A model generated the notes under the pieces. That model worked only from the letters and a program-made list of their open reading frames with translations, had not been told where the DNA came from and did no database searches. Positions 26,252 to 33,527 of a DNA stretch of 64,000 nt are shown in pieces. Source of the DNA: JBJXHN01 sp046233135 (GTDB lineage: Bacteria > Pseudomonadota > Alphaproteobacteria > Rhodospirillales > Rhodospirillaceae); the NCBI GenBank assembly GCA_046233135.1, contig JBJXHN010000001.1, positions 186,001 through 250,000 of the forward strand. The letters are read 5' to 3'. The number at the start of each line of letters is the position of its first letter. Within the stretch, counting starts at the first letter, position 1. The translations under genes and the position numbers were made by a program.

Positions 26252-27286
26252 ATGGCGTTTCTGATCACACGGCGCGGCATGCTGGCCGGCACGGCGGCCC
26301 TGACCGGCACTCTGGCGCTGGGTGGCGCGCGGCGCGCGAGCGCTCAGGAAGAGCAGAACTTCATCATGGCCACCGCCACCACCGGCGGCACCTATTACCC
26401 GGTCGGGGTCGCGCTGGCGACGCTGACCAAGGTCAAGCTTCAGCCCAAGGAAAAGATCTCGCTGTCGGCCATCACCTCTGCCGGGTCGGGGGAGAACGTC
26501 AAGCTGCTGCGGGAAGACCAGGCACAGTTCGCCATTCTTCAGGGCTTGTACGGCGCCTGGGCCTGGACCGGCTCCGGCCCGCTGGCCGAGGAAGGCAAGC
26601 AGGAGTGGATGCGCTCCGTCACCATGCTCTGGCAGAACGTGGAACATTTCAGCATCCGCGCCTCGCTGGCCGATACCGGCACCATTTCCGACATGGACAA
26701 GCTGAAAGGCCGCAAGTTCTCCATCGGTGCCAAGAATTCGGGCACCGAAGGGTCGGGCCGCACCATCCTGGGCAACCTGGGCTATGACCCGGATGCGGAC
26801 TTCGATCTGGCCTATCTGGGCTATACCCCCAGTGCCGAGGCCATGCAGAACGGCACCATCGACGGCTTCAACATCCCCGCCGGGCCGCCGGTGGGGGCGA
26901 TCACCCAGGCCTATGCGGCCATGGGCGACGAACTGGTGATCATGGACTTCACCGACGAGCAGATGGAAAAGGCCAACGGCGGCCTGGACCTGTGGACCCG
27001 TTTCGAAATCCCGGCCGAAACTTATCCCGGCCAGACCAAGCCCATCAACACCATCGCCCAGCCCAACTTCCTGGCCTGTCGCGCCGACCTGTCGGAAGAC
27101 GCGGTCTACAAGATCACCAAGACCACCTATGAAAACCTGCCCTTCCTGCAAGGTATCCATCCGGCGACCAAGGCGATGAAGATCGAAAGCGCCATCGCCG
27201 GCCTGCCCGCGCCGCTGCATGCCGGTGCGGCCAAGTACTACGAGGAATCCGGGGTGACCATCCCCGACCGCCTGAAGCCCCGGTAA
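26252..27286 (+). CDS. TAXI-family TRAP transporter substrate-binding protein
   Basis: 344 residues. A Tat-type signal (ITRRGMLAGTAALTGTLALG, cleavage near ASA-QEEQN) precedes the TAXI domain: FIMATATTGGTYYPVGVALA (substrate site), AITSAGSGENVKLLREDQAQ, and AKNSGTEGSGRTILGNLGY. TAXI proteins bind organic acids or glutamate-like substrates in the periplasm and deliver them to a fused membrane subunit, encoded 90 nt downstream. CAGGAAGGA lies before the ATG. Longer in-frame readings back to 25904 overlap the divergent ChaN-like gene. A stem-loop after the stop probably protects this mRNA segment. Confidence 0.93.
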   Translation: MAFLITRRGMLAGTAALTGTLALGGARRASAQEEQNFIMATATTGGTYYPVGVALATLTKVKLQPKEKISLSAITSAGSGENVKLLREDQAQFAILQGLYGAWAWTGSGPLAEEGKQEWMRSVTMLWQNVEHFSIRASLADTGTISDMDKLKGRKFSIGAKNSGTEGSGRTILGNLGYDPDADFDLAYLGYTPSAEAMQNGTIDGFNIPAGPPVGAITQAYAAMGDELVIMDFTDEQMEKANGGLDLWTRFEIPAETYPGQTKPINTIAQPNFLACRADLSEDAVYKITKTTYENLPFLQGIHPATKAMKIESAIAGLPAPLHAGAAKYYEESGVTIPDRLKPR

Positions 27287-27314
27287 GCGCGGGGCACGGC
27301 GTTTGGCTGCCCTG

Positions 27315-27340
27315 GCGTCCCTCCTGCGAGGGAGGCCGGG
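27315..27340 (+). promoter_or_regulatory. Stem-loop between TAXI binding protein and permease genes
   Basis: CCCTC (27319-27323) pairs with GAGGG (27328-27332), with surrounding GGC/GCC extensions and no U tract. Such intercistronic hairpins commonly give more binding protein than permease by stabilising the upstream mRNA or attenuating read-through. A comparable hairpin follows the dctP gene at 38323. Confidence 0.45.
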
Positions 27341-27376
27341 GCGGTCAGGGGTGATTCTTTGACGCAAGGAGGCAGC

Positions 27377-29530
27377 ATGACCCCATCCGGGCAGCCGGCC
27401 GGGCCGGGTTCGTCTGTGGATGACGACGAACCGAAAACGGAGCAGGGCGAAACCGCCATGGTCCTGCGGGACGACAGCGGGCCGCTCGGCTGGGTGATCT
27501 ACGGGCTGGCCATCGTGGTGGCGGCCATGCACATCTACCTCAATGTCTGGGGGACGATGGCGGAGCTGCGGTTTGCCGGGCTGCACTTTGCCAGCTTTGC
27601 CATGCTGGCCACGCTGATCTATCCCATGGTGCACAGCCGCTCCGCCGGAACGCGGACGCTGGTGCTGGGCATCGACGTGGTGCTGGGCCTGCTGGCCATC
27701 GCCTGCGTGATCTATCTGTTCCTGTACGAAGACGCGCTGTATCAGCGGGGCGTGCGGTTCGACACCTGGGACTGGGTGGTGACCATCACCGCCATTCTGG
27801 TGGCCATGGAGATGACCCGGCGGACCACGGGGTGGCTGATCCCCTGTCTGGTGGTGATCTCGTTCACTTACGTCGTCTGGTGGGGGCAGTATCTGGGGGG
27901 CGTGTTCCAGTTCCCGGGGCTGACCCTGGAGACCATGCTATTCCGCAGCTTCTTCGGCTCCGACGGCATGTTCGGACCGATTTCGCGGATTTCCTTTTCC
28001 TACGTCACCATGTTCATCCTGTTCGGGGCGTTTCTGCTGCGCTCCGGCGCGGGGGATTTCATCATCGATCTGGCGCGCTGCGCGGCCGGGCGCTTCATTG
28101 GCGGGCCGGGGCTGGTGGCGGTGCTGGGATCGGGGATGATGGGGTCGATTTCCGGCTCGGCGGTGGCCAATACGGTGTCCACCGGGGTCATCACCATCCC
28201 GCTGATGCGCAAGGCCGGCTACAAGCCCAAGTTCGCGGCGGGGGTGGAGGCGGCGGCCTCGACCGGCGGGCAGCTGATGCCGCCGATCATGGGGGCGGGC
28301 GCCTTCGTGATGCAGAACCTGACCCAGATCAGCTATCTGACCATCATCGGCGTCTCGGTGCTGCCGGCGATGCTCTATTTCCTCTCGGTGGCCTTTTATG
28401 TGCGCATCGAGGCCAAACGCCTGGGCCTCCAGCCCCTGGATGCGGACGGCGAGGAGACCCCGCGCCTGCGTACCGTGCTGGCCGGCGGCTGGCACTTCCT
28501 GCTGCCCATCGTCGTGCTGGTGTGGCTGCTGATCGACGGCTTCACGCCGACCTATGCGGCCGGCATCGCCACGGTGTCGGTGGTGGTCGCCTCGTGGCTG
28601 TCGCGCAACCGCATGGGCCTGCGCGCGGTGCTCGACGCCCTGGTGCTGGGCGCGCGCAACACGGCCGCCCTGGCGGTGCTGCTGGTGACGGTGGGTCTGG
28701 TGGTCAACGTGCTGTCGACCACGGGGATCGGCAATACCTTTTCGATCATGATCCAGGACTGGGCGGGGGGCAGCCTGGCGGTGACCTTGCTGCTGGTGGC
28801 CCTGGCCTCGCTGGTGCTGGGCATGGGACTGCCGGTGACGGCGGCCTATATCATCCTCGCCACCCTGTCGGCGCCGGCGATCAAGGACCTGATGGTCAAC
28901 GCCCAGTTCGTCGACTTGATCGTCGCCGGCGACCTGCCCGAACAGGCGCGCATGCTGGTGGGCGCCCTGCTGCCCGAGGTGGGACAGGCCCTGGCCGGCC
29001 CGATGTCGCCGGCGGAGGCCCAGGCGATCCTTGCGCAGCTGCCGCCGGACTTCGTCGGCACCCTGGTGGAGCAGAGCCTGTCGGCGGAGGTGTTGATGTA
29101 CACCCTGCTGTCGGCGCATCTGATCATCTTCTGGCTGTCGCAGGACAGCAACGTGACGCCGCCGGTCTGTCTGTGCAGTTTCGCCGCCGCTTCGATAGCC
29201 GGATCGAAACCGATGGCGACCGGGTTCGAATCCTGGAAGATCGCCAAGGGCCTATACATCGTGCCGTTCCTGTTCGCCTACACCAATTTCATTGGCGGTC
29301 CGCCGCTGGAGGTGCTGGAAATCTTCATTTTCGCCATTTTCGGGGTGTACGCCTTTGCCGGAGTGTTCCAGGGTGGTCTGGAAGGACCGGTGGGCTGGAT
29401 CTCGCGAGGGCTGCTGGCGGTGGCCACGGCCCTGCTGCTCTGGCCCCATGGGGCGCTGATGGTGCATCTGGCCGGTGTGGCCCTGGTGGTGGTCTTGGTC
29501 GTCTTGTCGCGGATCGGCAAGGCGCCCTAG
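27377..29530 (+). CDS. TRAP transporter permease, fused DctQ-DctM (TAXI type)
   Basis: 717 residues. The N-terminal part (helices from about 37 to 185) corresponds to the small DctQ subunit and the remainder to the large DctM subunit: FGSDGMFGPISRISFSYVT, SGMMGSISGSAVANTVSTG and EAAASTGGQLMPPIMGAGAF are classic TAXI-permease motifs. It imports the TAXI ligand using a Na+ or H+ gradient. The start is the ATG at 27377 with AAGGAGG four bases before it; a TTG at 27359 lies upstream of that site and is unlikely. The stop codon abuts repeat copy 2. Confidence 0.93.
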   Translation: MTPSGQPAGPGSSVDDDEPKTEQGETAMVLRDDSGPLGWVIYGLAIVVAAMHIYLNVWGTMAELRFAGLHFASFAMLATLIYPMVHSRSAGTRTLVLGIDVVLGLLAIACVIYLFLYEDALYQRGVRFDTWDWVVTITAILVAMEMTRRTTGWLIPCLVVISFTYVVWWGQYLGGVFQFPGLTLETMLFRSFFGSDGMFGPISRISFSYVTMFILFGAFLLRSGAGDFIIDLARCAAGRFIGGPGLVAVLGSGMMGSISGSAVANTVSTGVITIPLMRKAGYKPKFAAGVEAAASTGGQLMPPIMGAGAFVMQNLTQISYLTIIGVSVLPAMLYFLSVAFYVRIEAKRLGLQPLDADGEETPRLRTVLAGGWHFLLPIVVLVWLLIDGFTPTYAAGIATVSVVVASWLSRNRMGLRAVLDALVLGARNTAALAVLLVTVGLVVNVLSTTGIGNTFSIMIQDWAGGSLAVTLLLVALASLVLGMGLPVTAAYIILATLSAPAIKDLMVNAQFVDLIVAGDLPEQARMLVGALLPEVGQALAGPMSPAEAQAILAQLPPDFVGTLVEQSLSAEVLMYTLLSAHLIIFWLSQDSNVTPPVCLCSFAAASIAGSKPMATGFESWKIAKGLYIVPFLFAYTNFIGGPPLEVLEIFIFAIFGVYAFAGVFQGGLEGPVGWISRGLLAVATALLLWPHGALMVHLAGVALVVVLVVLSRIGKAP

Positions 29531-29635
29531 GACATCGACCCAAACGGAGGCGTCAGCCGAAGTCTGGAAAGTTGATGCATAAACAAAGTACTAGTGCACT
29601 GACCGCTGAATCATCTGAATGAGTCAGTGCACTAG
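29527..29635. repeat. 109-bp CTAG-bounded palindromic repeat, copy 2
   Basis: Same length and order of segments as copy 1 at 23385. It is bounded by CTAG at 29527-29530, which overlaps the TRAP permease stop, and at 29632-29635. The 14-mer CTAGGACATCGACC occurs at both edges (29527-29540 and 29632-29645), so the right flank repeats the left border. The right half TAGTGCACTGA...TCAGTGCACTA is a perfect inverted repeat here. It lies just upstream of the small secreted protein gene. Confidence 0.8.
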
Positions 29636-29668
29636 GACATCGACCTTCGGCGACGAAGGGAGGACAAG

Positions 29669-30091
29669 GTGATAGCAGGAACGACGGAACGGATGCGGCT
29701 GCGCTTGCGGCGGCTGGCGGCATGGAGCGGGGCCGTGGGGCTGAGTGCGCTGATGGCGGCGAGCCCGGCGGCGGCGTTTGACAAGACCCAGCGTTATGGC
29801 GTGGCCAAGGCGCCGTTCCAGGACGTGGGGACGATGAGCAAGGAGCTGTCGTCCCTCTGCCGCCGCAACATGTTCAACCAGCGCAAGAAGGTGAACCTGT
29901 ACATCGGCTATGTGGGGGAGAAGAACTCCGGCCGTCATACGATGACGGGGATCGCCAAGCAGAACTGGAACCTCTACGACCCCACCGGCATGAGCGAGCC
30001 GGATGTGACGTACCACTTCTTCAATGACGGCTATTCGAACTGCCAGGTGTTCGTGGCACGGGAAGGGGACCCGAAGAATCCGCCCCGGTGA
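29669..30091 (+). CDS. Secreted protein of unknown function
   Basis: 140 residues. A basic N-terminus and hydrophobic segment (LRRLAAWSGAVGLSALMAAS, cleavage near AAA-FDKTQ) mark a signal peptide. The mature part (PFQDVGTMSKELSSLCRRNM, QRKKVNLYIGYVGEKNSG, NWNLYDPTGM, FFNDGYSNCQVFVA) has two cysteines and no family I recognise. The start is taken as GTG at 29669 after GAAGGGAGGA, with short spacing; ATG at 29693 is an alternative. It follows repeat copy 2 by 33 nt and precedes a long hairpin likely to terminate it. Confidence 0.7.
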   Translation: MIAGTTERMRLRLRRLAAWSGAVGLSALMAASPAAAFDKTQRYGVAKAPFQDVGTMSKELSSLCRRNMFNQRKKVNLYIGYVGEKNSGRHTMTGIAKQNWNLYDPTGMSEPDVTYHFFNDGYSNCQVFVAREGDPKNPPR

Positions 30092-30155
30092 GGGGAAAGC
30101 ATGTCTCGCCGTTTTTTGCTGAACATACTCAAGAATAGGAATTTCATTCTGGCAA

Positions 30156-30207
30156 TAGATCAAACTGCCTTAAATCTGCATCGATTTATGGCAGGCAATT
30201 TGATCTA
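30156..30207. terminator. Long near-perfect hairpin at the edge of the AT-rich pocket
   Basis: 52-nt inverted repeat: outer arms TAGATCAAA and TTTGATCTA, a middle CTGCC/GGCAG pair and inner TAAATC/GATTTA around loop TGCATC, followed by AAAAACA. It could terminate the secreted-protein transcript, though the downstream tract is A rather than T on the plus strand. It is equally well placed as a cruciform or element boundary. Confidence 0.6.
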
Positions 30208-30223
30208 AAAACATATAGTTAGG

Positions 30224-30338
30224 GCATCGAGTCACGCCGAAGGCGTGCGTTCCGTCGGGAGTCGAAGACGCGATTGCGCACCGGAAAACCGGTTGTTCGC
30301 TTCGCGCTCCCTTCGGCCCCCACTTTTCCGCTCGATGC
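30224..30338. repeat. Hairpin-rich GC segment bounded by inverted octamers
   Basis: GCATCGAG at 30224-30231 is the inverse of CTCGATGC at 30331-30338. Inside are smaller palindromes (CACGCC-GAA-GGCGTG and ACCGG-AAAA-CCGGT). GC-rich sequence here contrasts with the AT-rich DNA on both sides, so it looks like a separate small element or a remnant inserted at the border of the AT-rich gene. Confidence 0.45.
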
Positions 30339-30352
30339 TCCAGTGACTTTGC

Positions 30353-31252
30353 CTAGAACGACTGATAGCATGTGTTGACATTGCTGTCGGAGTAATATCT
30401 CTTTGGGCCTGGATGTGTAAAATAATAACCAAACCAAACTGAATGTTGGAAGAAGTTTTCAGAAGCGTATATACCTGTGTCTGAGACCGTGTTTTTTATA
30501 ATATCACTGATCTTTTTATCTGCTTCAACTTTCATGTAAGTTTTTATTAGAAAGGAATTTTTTTGGCGATTAAAATTTATTGTCCGAAAGTTTATGCGCC
30601 TTTCTATTTTTTGGTTGGAAAGAATCTCGCCGCTGATTCGATTTTCATCCATATTTTCGATATTAACTTCGTAGGCTGGGTTTCCGCTTCTATCGAGAGA
30701 ATAAACTTTAAAACTATCTAGTCTGTATGCTGAGCGGAACTCGCCCCTGTTGTAGAGACAGAGCGCAATTGTTGCATATCTCGGGTTGTTATCGAAGAAA
30801 AGTGCTGACAATTCAATCTGTGGCTTTACAGACTCTAGTAATTTGATTGCTCCAATTTTATTTTCCACTGTATTTGAGTAAATGGCTTCTCTTTTTAGTA
30901 GTTCGTCTAACTTCCATCCGGATTTTTCAATTTCATTTCGCGTATCTGAAAGAGACTTGTTTGATATTGCTAGTTGGTTAGTTGCTTCGTTTAGAAGGTT
31001 TTGTGATTCTCGAAGATTGTTTTCACTTTCAATGATTTTTCCATCAATTTCACTAATTAATCCAAAGTATTTTCCGTTAAAAATGATTGATGATATTTGT
31101 ATCGATAGAGATGCTAATATAAGTAAAAGTAAGGATATTTTATAAGCATCCAATGATTTTGATTTTTTTTCTACATTCTCAATTTCTTCCTGATGAATAT
31201 TGTTCAACATTTCATGGGGAAGTTGTTCTTCTGAATTTTCTTCATTTTTCAT
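30353..31252 (-). CDS. Unknown AT-rich membrane/coiled-coil protein
   Basis: 299 residues; no family recognised. A charged cytoplasmic N-terminus (1-35, rich in E, N, K) leads to one membrane helix (about 38-58, ISLLLLILASLSIQISSII). A predicted coiled coil follows (about 65-125, containing ESENNLRESQNLLNEATNQL). The C-terminal 160 residues look globular and beta-rich (NNPRYATIALCLYNRGEFRS). The composition (K, N, I, S, AT-rich codons) differs sharply from every other gene in the window, so recent horizontal gain is likely. AAAGGA lies 7-8 nt before the ATG. No partner gene of similar composition is adjacent, so it is either a solitary cargo gene or a surviving piece of a larger insertion. 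Confidence 0.75.
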   Translation of the reverse strand: MKNEENSEEQLPHEMLNNIHQEEIENVEKKSKSLDAYKISLLLLILASLSIQISSIIFNGKYFGLISEIDGKIIESENNLRESQNLLNEATNQLAISNKSLSDTRNEIEKSGWKLDELLKREAIYSNTVENKIGAIKLLESVKPQIELSALFFDNNPRYATIALCLYNRGEFRSAYRLDSFKVYSLDRSGNPAYEVNIENMDENRISGEILSNQKIERRINFRTINFNRQKNSFLIKTYMKVEADKKISDIIKNTVSDTGIYASENFFQHSVWFGYYFTHPGPKRYYSDSNVNTCYQSF

Positions 31253-31923
31253 TCTGGTTTCCTTTTGTTAATGTTGAATTTTATTATTAACCATGCAGAT
31301 TTTCCTTATTTGTCGGACGTCATTTTTTCGGAGCGCTTTGTTGGTTATGCTCCTTCTGATTCAACTCTTTGACCGGACGTCATCTGAATGATCAAAACCG
31401 TTTCATTCAGCCAAACTTGATGAAACTTGGTGGCTTCGATACAGGTGACTGCGAGGCAAGGGATGTCTCGTCATTATTGAGGAGCGCGTCAAGGTGTCAA
31501 GGGCTTCACATGGTGGTGCCGAGTGGTGAAGAGCTTCCCATGGGTTGAAAAGTTAAGATATTTCCTGGTTGTTCCTGAAATAGTCTTCTTTCAACAAGCT
31601 TCTCAATGTGACCACCTCTACCACCAACCTTCCTCAGCAAAGGACAACAAGGCTGATGGTTATCCCAGAGTATATCCCACCTTCGGTGAATCCTACACCG
31701 TTGCGTGCAACGGGGATGCTGCCGGCCGGAATATCCTTCGGTCCGTATCGGCACAAACACACGGCCGCCCCGATCCGGGGCGGCCGTTGTGCTTTCGGGG
31801 GCCGATCAATATCCGAAAGGGTGGGGGTGTTTGCAAAAGGTAGCTTTTCGACGCTCGAGTTACTGGCAATCTCTGGTACAATTTGGTCTCTTTTTCAGGC
31901 GATGCAAGTTGGGATCATTCGCG
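31253..31923. other. 671-bp region without a supportable gene
   Basis: The left 200 bases remain AT-rich and contain the promoter of the minus-strand orphan plus CGGACGTCAT twice, exactly 60 bp apart (31314 and 31374). The right part returns to high GC. It holds a strong hairpin CGGCCGCCCCG-ATC-CGGGGCGGCCG at 31762-31786, extended by GCACAA/TTGTGC outer arms, and a TACAAT element at 31877 that could be a -10 for the radical SAM gene. Open frames here have no recognisable protein character. Confidence 0.5.
31762..31786. terminator. Strong GC hairpin upstream of the radical SAM gene
   Basis: Eleven perfectly paired bases around an ATC loop, with extra outer pairing GCACAA (31751-31756) to TTGTGC (31787-31792). 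The following sequence TTGTGCTTTCGGGG is only weakly U-rich. It could be a terminator of an upstream (lost) gene or a leader structure for the gene at 31924. Confidence 0.45.
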
Positions 31924-33381
31924 GTGAACACCAAGATCCATCTGTTTCTGCCCTTCCTTTCCAACGAGGAAGCGTATTCGACGCCGGTCGGCGACATGAT
32001 CGATGGGGAGCATGTGCCCCTGGGGATCTACTATCTCGCCGGCTATATCCGCGAGCACGGTTATCCGGTGGCCGTTACCGACGCCCAGGCCACCAAGCTG
32101 ACGCAGGATCAGATCATCGAGGAAATCCGCGTCTCGGACCCGGCCTATGTCGGCATCAGCGCCACCACCGTGCTCTATCCCAAGGCCGTCGCGCTGGCGC
32201 AGCTGGTCAAGCGGGAGTTCCCCCATATCGTGACGATCCTGGGGGGGCGGCATATCACCTCGAACTGGGAGCACGCGATGTCCTGCCCCGCGTTCGATTA
32301 TGGGGTGGTCGGCGAGGGGGAAATCACCGCCGTTGAGATGCTCGATGCCCTGACCAAAGGGGAGCCGCTGGCCCAGATCCCGGGGGTCGTCTATCGGGAC
32401 GCGGCCGGGCAGCCGCATTTCACCGGGGACCGCGCGCTGATCGAGGACCTGGATATCCTGCCGTTCCCCGCTTTCGATCTCATCGACGACGTGGGAATCT
32501 ATCGGCCGCCGCTGTTCATGCACAAGGCCAAGCCCCTGCTGAGCATGATTACCTCGCGGGGCTGTCCCAGCAAATGCACCTTCTGCGCCACCTCCCTGGG
32601 GAAGACCTATCGCAAGCGGTCGGCGCAGAATATCTTCGCCGAAATCAAGGATCTGATGGCGCGCTACCAGATCCGCGAGGTGGATTTTCTCGACGACAAC
32701 TTCCTGCTCGACCGGCAGCGCATCTATGATCTGTTCGACATGATGCGGGCAGAGGGGCTGTCGCTGCACTGGACCTGCATGGCCCGGATCGGCAGCGTGA
32801 ATTACGAGTTCCTGAAGTACCTGCGCGACAACGGCTGCTGGAGCATCGCCTTCGGGATCGAGTCGGGGGATCCGGCGATCCTCAAGGTGATCCGCAAGGG
32901 GTTGTCGCTGGAGCGGACGGAGCAGGTGCTCGGCTGGTGCCGGGAACTGGGGATCCTGACCCGGGGCTTTTTCATCATCGGCCATCCGACCGAAACGGTG
33001 GAAACCATCGACCGCACCATCGACTATGCGTGCAAGGTCCCCCTCGACCTGATCATGACGGCGATCAATACGCCGTTCCCGGGCACCCAGCAGTACGACG
33101 AGGCGGAGAAGTACGGCACGCTCGACAAGACGGACTGGTCCCAGTTTTCCCAGTATAACCCGGTCTTCGTCCCCCATGGCCTGACCAAGGACCTCCTGGT
33201 CAAGAAGCAGCGGGAGATGTACATCAAATTCTACTTCCGGCCAAAGCACCTGGCGCGGCTGTTCGCGTTCTATTTGACGCAGAACCAGGGGTCTCGGAAA
33301 GACCGTCTCTTGGCCGGGGCACAGGTGATCCTCTTGCGGTTCCGCGCCATGTTCGCCCGGCCGGAGGCGCGGCCAAACTAA
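31924..33381 (+). CDS. B12-binding-domain radical SAM protein
   Basis: 485 residues. The N-terminal Rossmann-like domain (about 1-180: IHLFLPFLSNEEAYSTPVG, then PLGIYYLAGYIREHGYPV, ILGGRHITSNWEHA) resembles B12-binding domains but lacks the DxHxxG cobalamin-ligand motif. The radical SAM domain carries ITSRGCPSKCTFC with the CxxxCxxC cluster motif, then VDFLDDNFLLDRQRIYDLFD and IAFGIESGDPAILKVIRKGL. Such enzymes modify lipids, cofactors or secondary metabolites; the substrate here is unknown. The start is taken as GTG at 31924, where the conserved domain begins, without a strong ribosome site. The gene stands alone, ending at a hairpin cluster before the convergent uxaA. Confidence 0.85.
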   Translation: MNTKIHLFLPFLSNEEAYSTPVGDMIDGEHVPLGIYYLAGYIREHGYPVAVTDAQATKLTQDQIIEEIRVSDPAYVGISATTVLYPKAVALAQLVKREFPHIVTILGGRHITSNWEHAMSCPAFDYGVVGEGEITAVEMLDALTKGEPLAQIPGVVYRDAAGQPHFTGDRALIEDLDILPFPAFDLIDDVGIYRPPLFMHKAKPLLSMITSRGCPSKCTFCATSLGKTYRKRSAQNIFAEIKDLMARYQIREVDFLDDNFLLDRQRIYDLFDMMRAEGLSLHWTCMARIGSVNYEFLKYLRDNGCWSIAFGIESGDPAILKVIRKGLSLERTEQVLGWCRELGILTRGFFIIGHPTETVETIDRTIDYACKVPLDLIMTAINTPFPGTQQYDEAEKYGTLDKTDWSQFSQYNPVFVPHGLTKDLLVKKQREMYIKFYFRPKHLARLFAFYLTQNQGSRKDRLLAGAQVILLRFRAMFARPEARPN

Positions 33382-33389
33382 TTGGGGGC

Positions 33390-33476
33390 CTGGGGGACCC
33401 GCTGGTCCCCCAGCACTTGTTTTGTCTTGTCCCCCTTCGGGGACGGGGGAGGGACCCGCTGGTCCCCCAGCACTTA
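33390..33476. repeat. Hairpin repeat cluster, copy 2
   Basis: TGGGGGACCCGCTGGTCCCCCA (33391-33412) and GGGACCCGCTGGTCCC (33451-33466) each form a hairpin with a CGCT-type loop. Between them lies GTCCCCCTTCGGGGAC (33429-33444), the exact inverse of the 16-mer present twice at 14824-14866. The whole is thus the same repeat family as copy 1 in reverse orientation, again placed between convergent genes. Confidence 0.75.
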
Positions 33477-33489
33477 AACAAGTGAAGTG

Positions 33490-33512
33490 CTGGAGGGTCT
33501 CAGACCCTCCAG
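33490..33512. terminator. Bidirectional terminator-like hairpin, radical SAM / uxaA
   Basis: Perfect palindrome CTGGAGGGTCT-C-AGACCCTCCAG with 11-bp stem, lying 16 nt after the uxaA stop (minus strand). On the plus strand it is followed by ACCTCCCATTAGTTTTTA. It probably terminates uxaA and backs up termination of the radical SAM gene. Confidence 0.65.
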
Positions 33513-33527
33513 ACCTCCCATTAGTTT

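Noticed and set aside
31378..31391. CATCTGAATGA resembling part of the 109-bp repeat
   Set aside because: Only an 11-base match without the CTAG borders or hairpin arms; could be chance, so not listed as a third copy.
31608..31910. Possible small gene in the gap before the radical SAM gene
   Set aside because: Overlapping frames on both strands with no signal, ribosome site or family similarity, and a strong hairpin runs through them.
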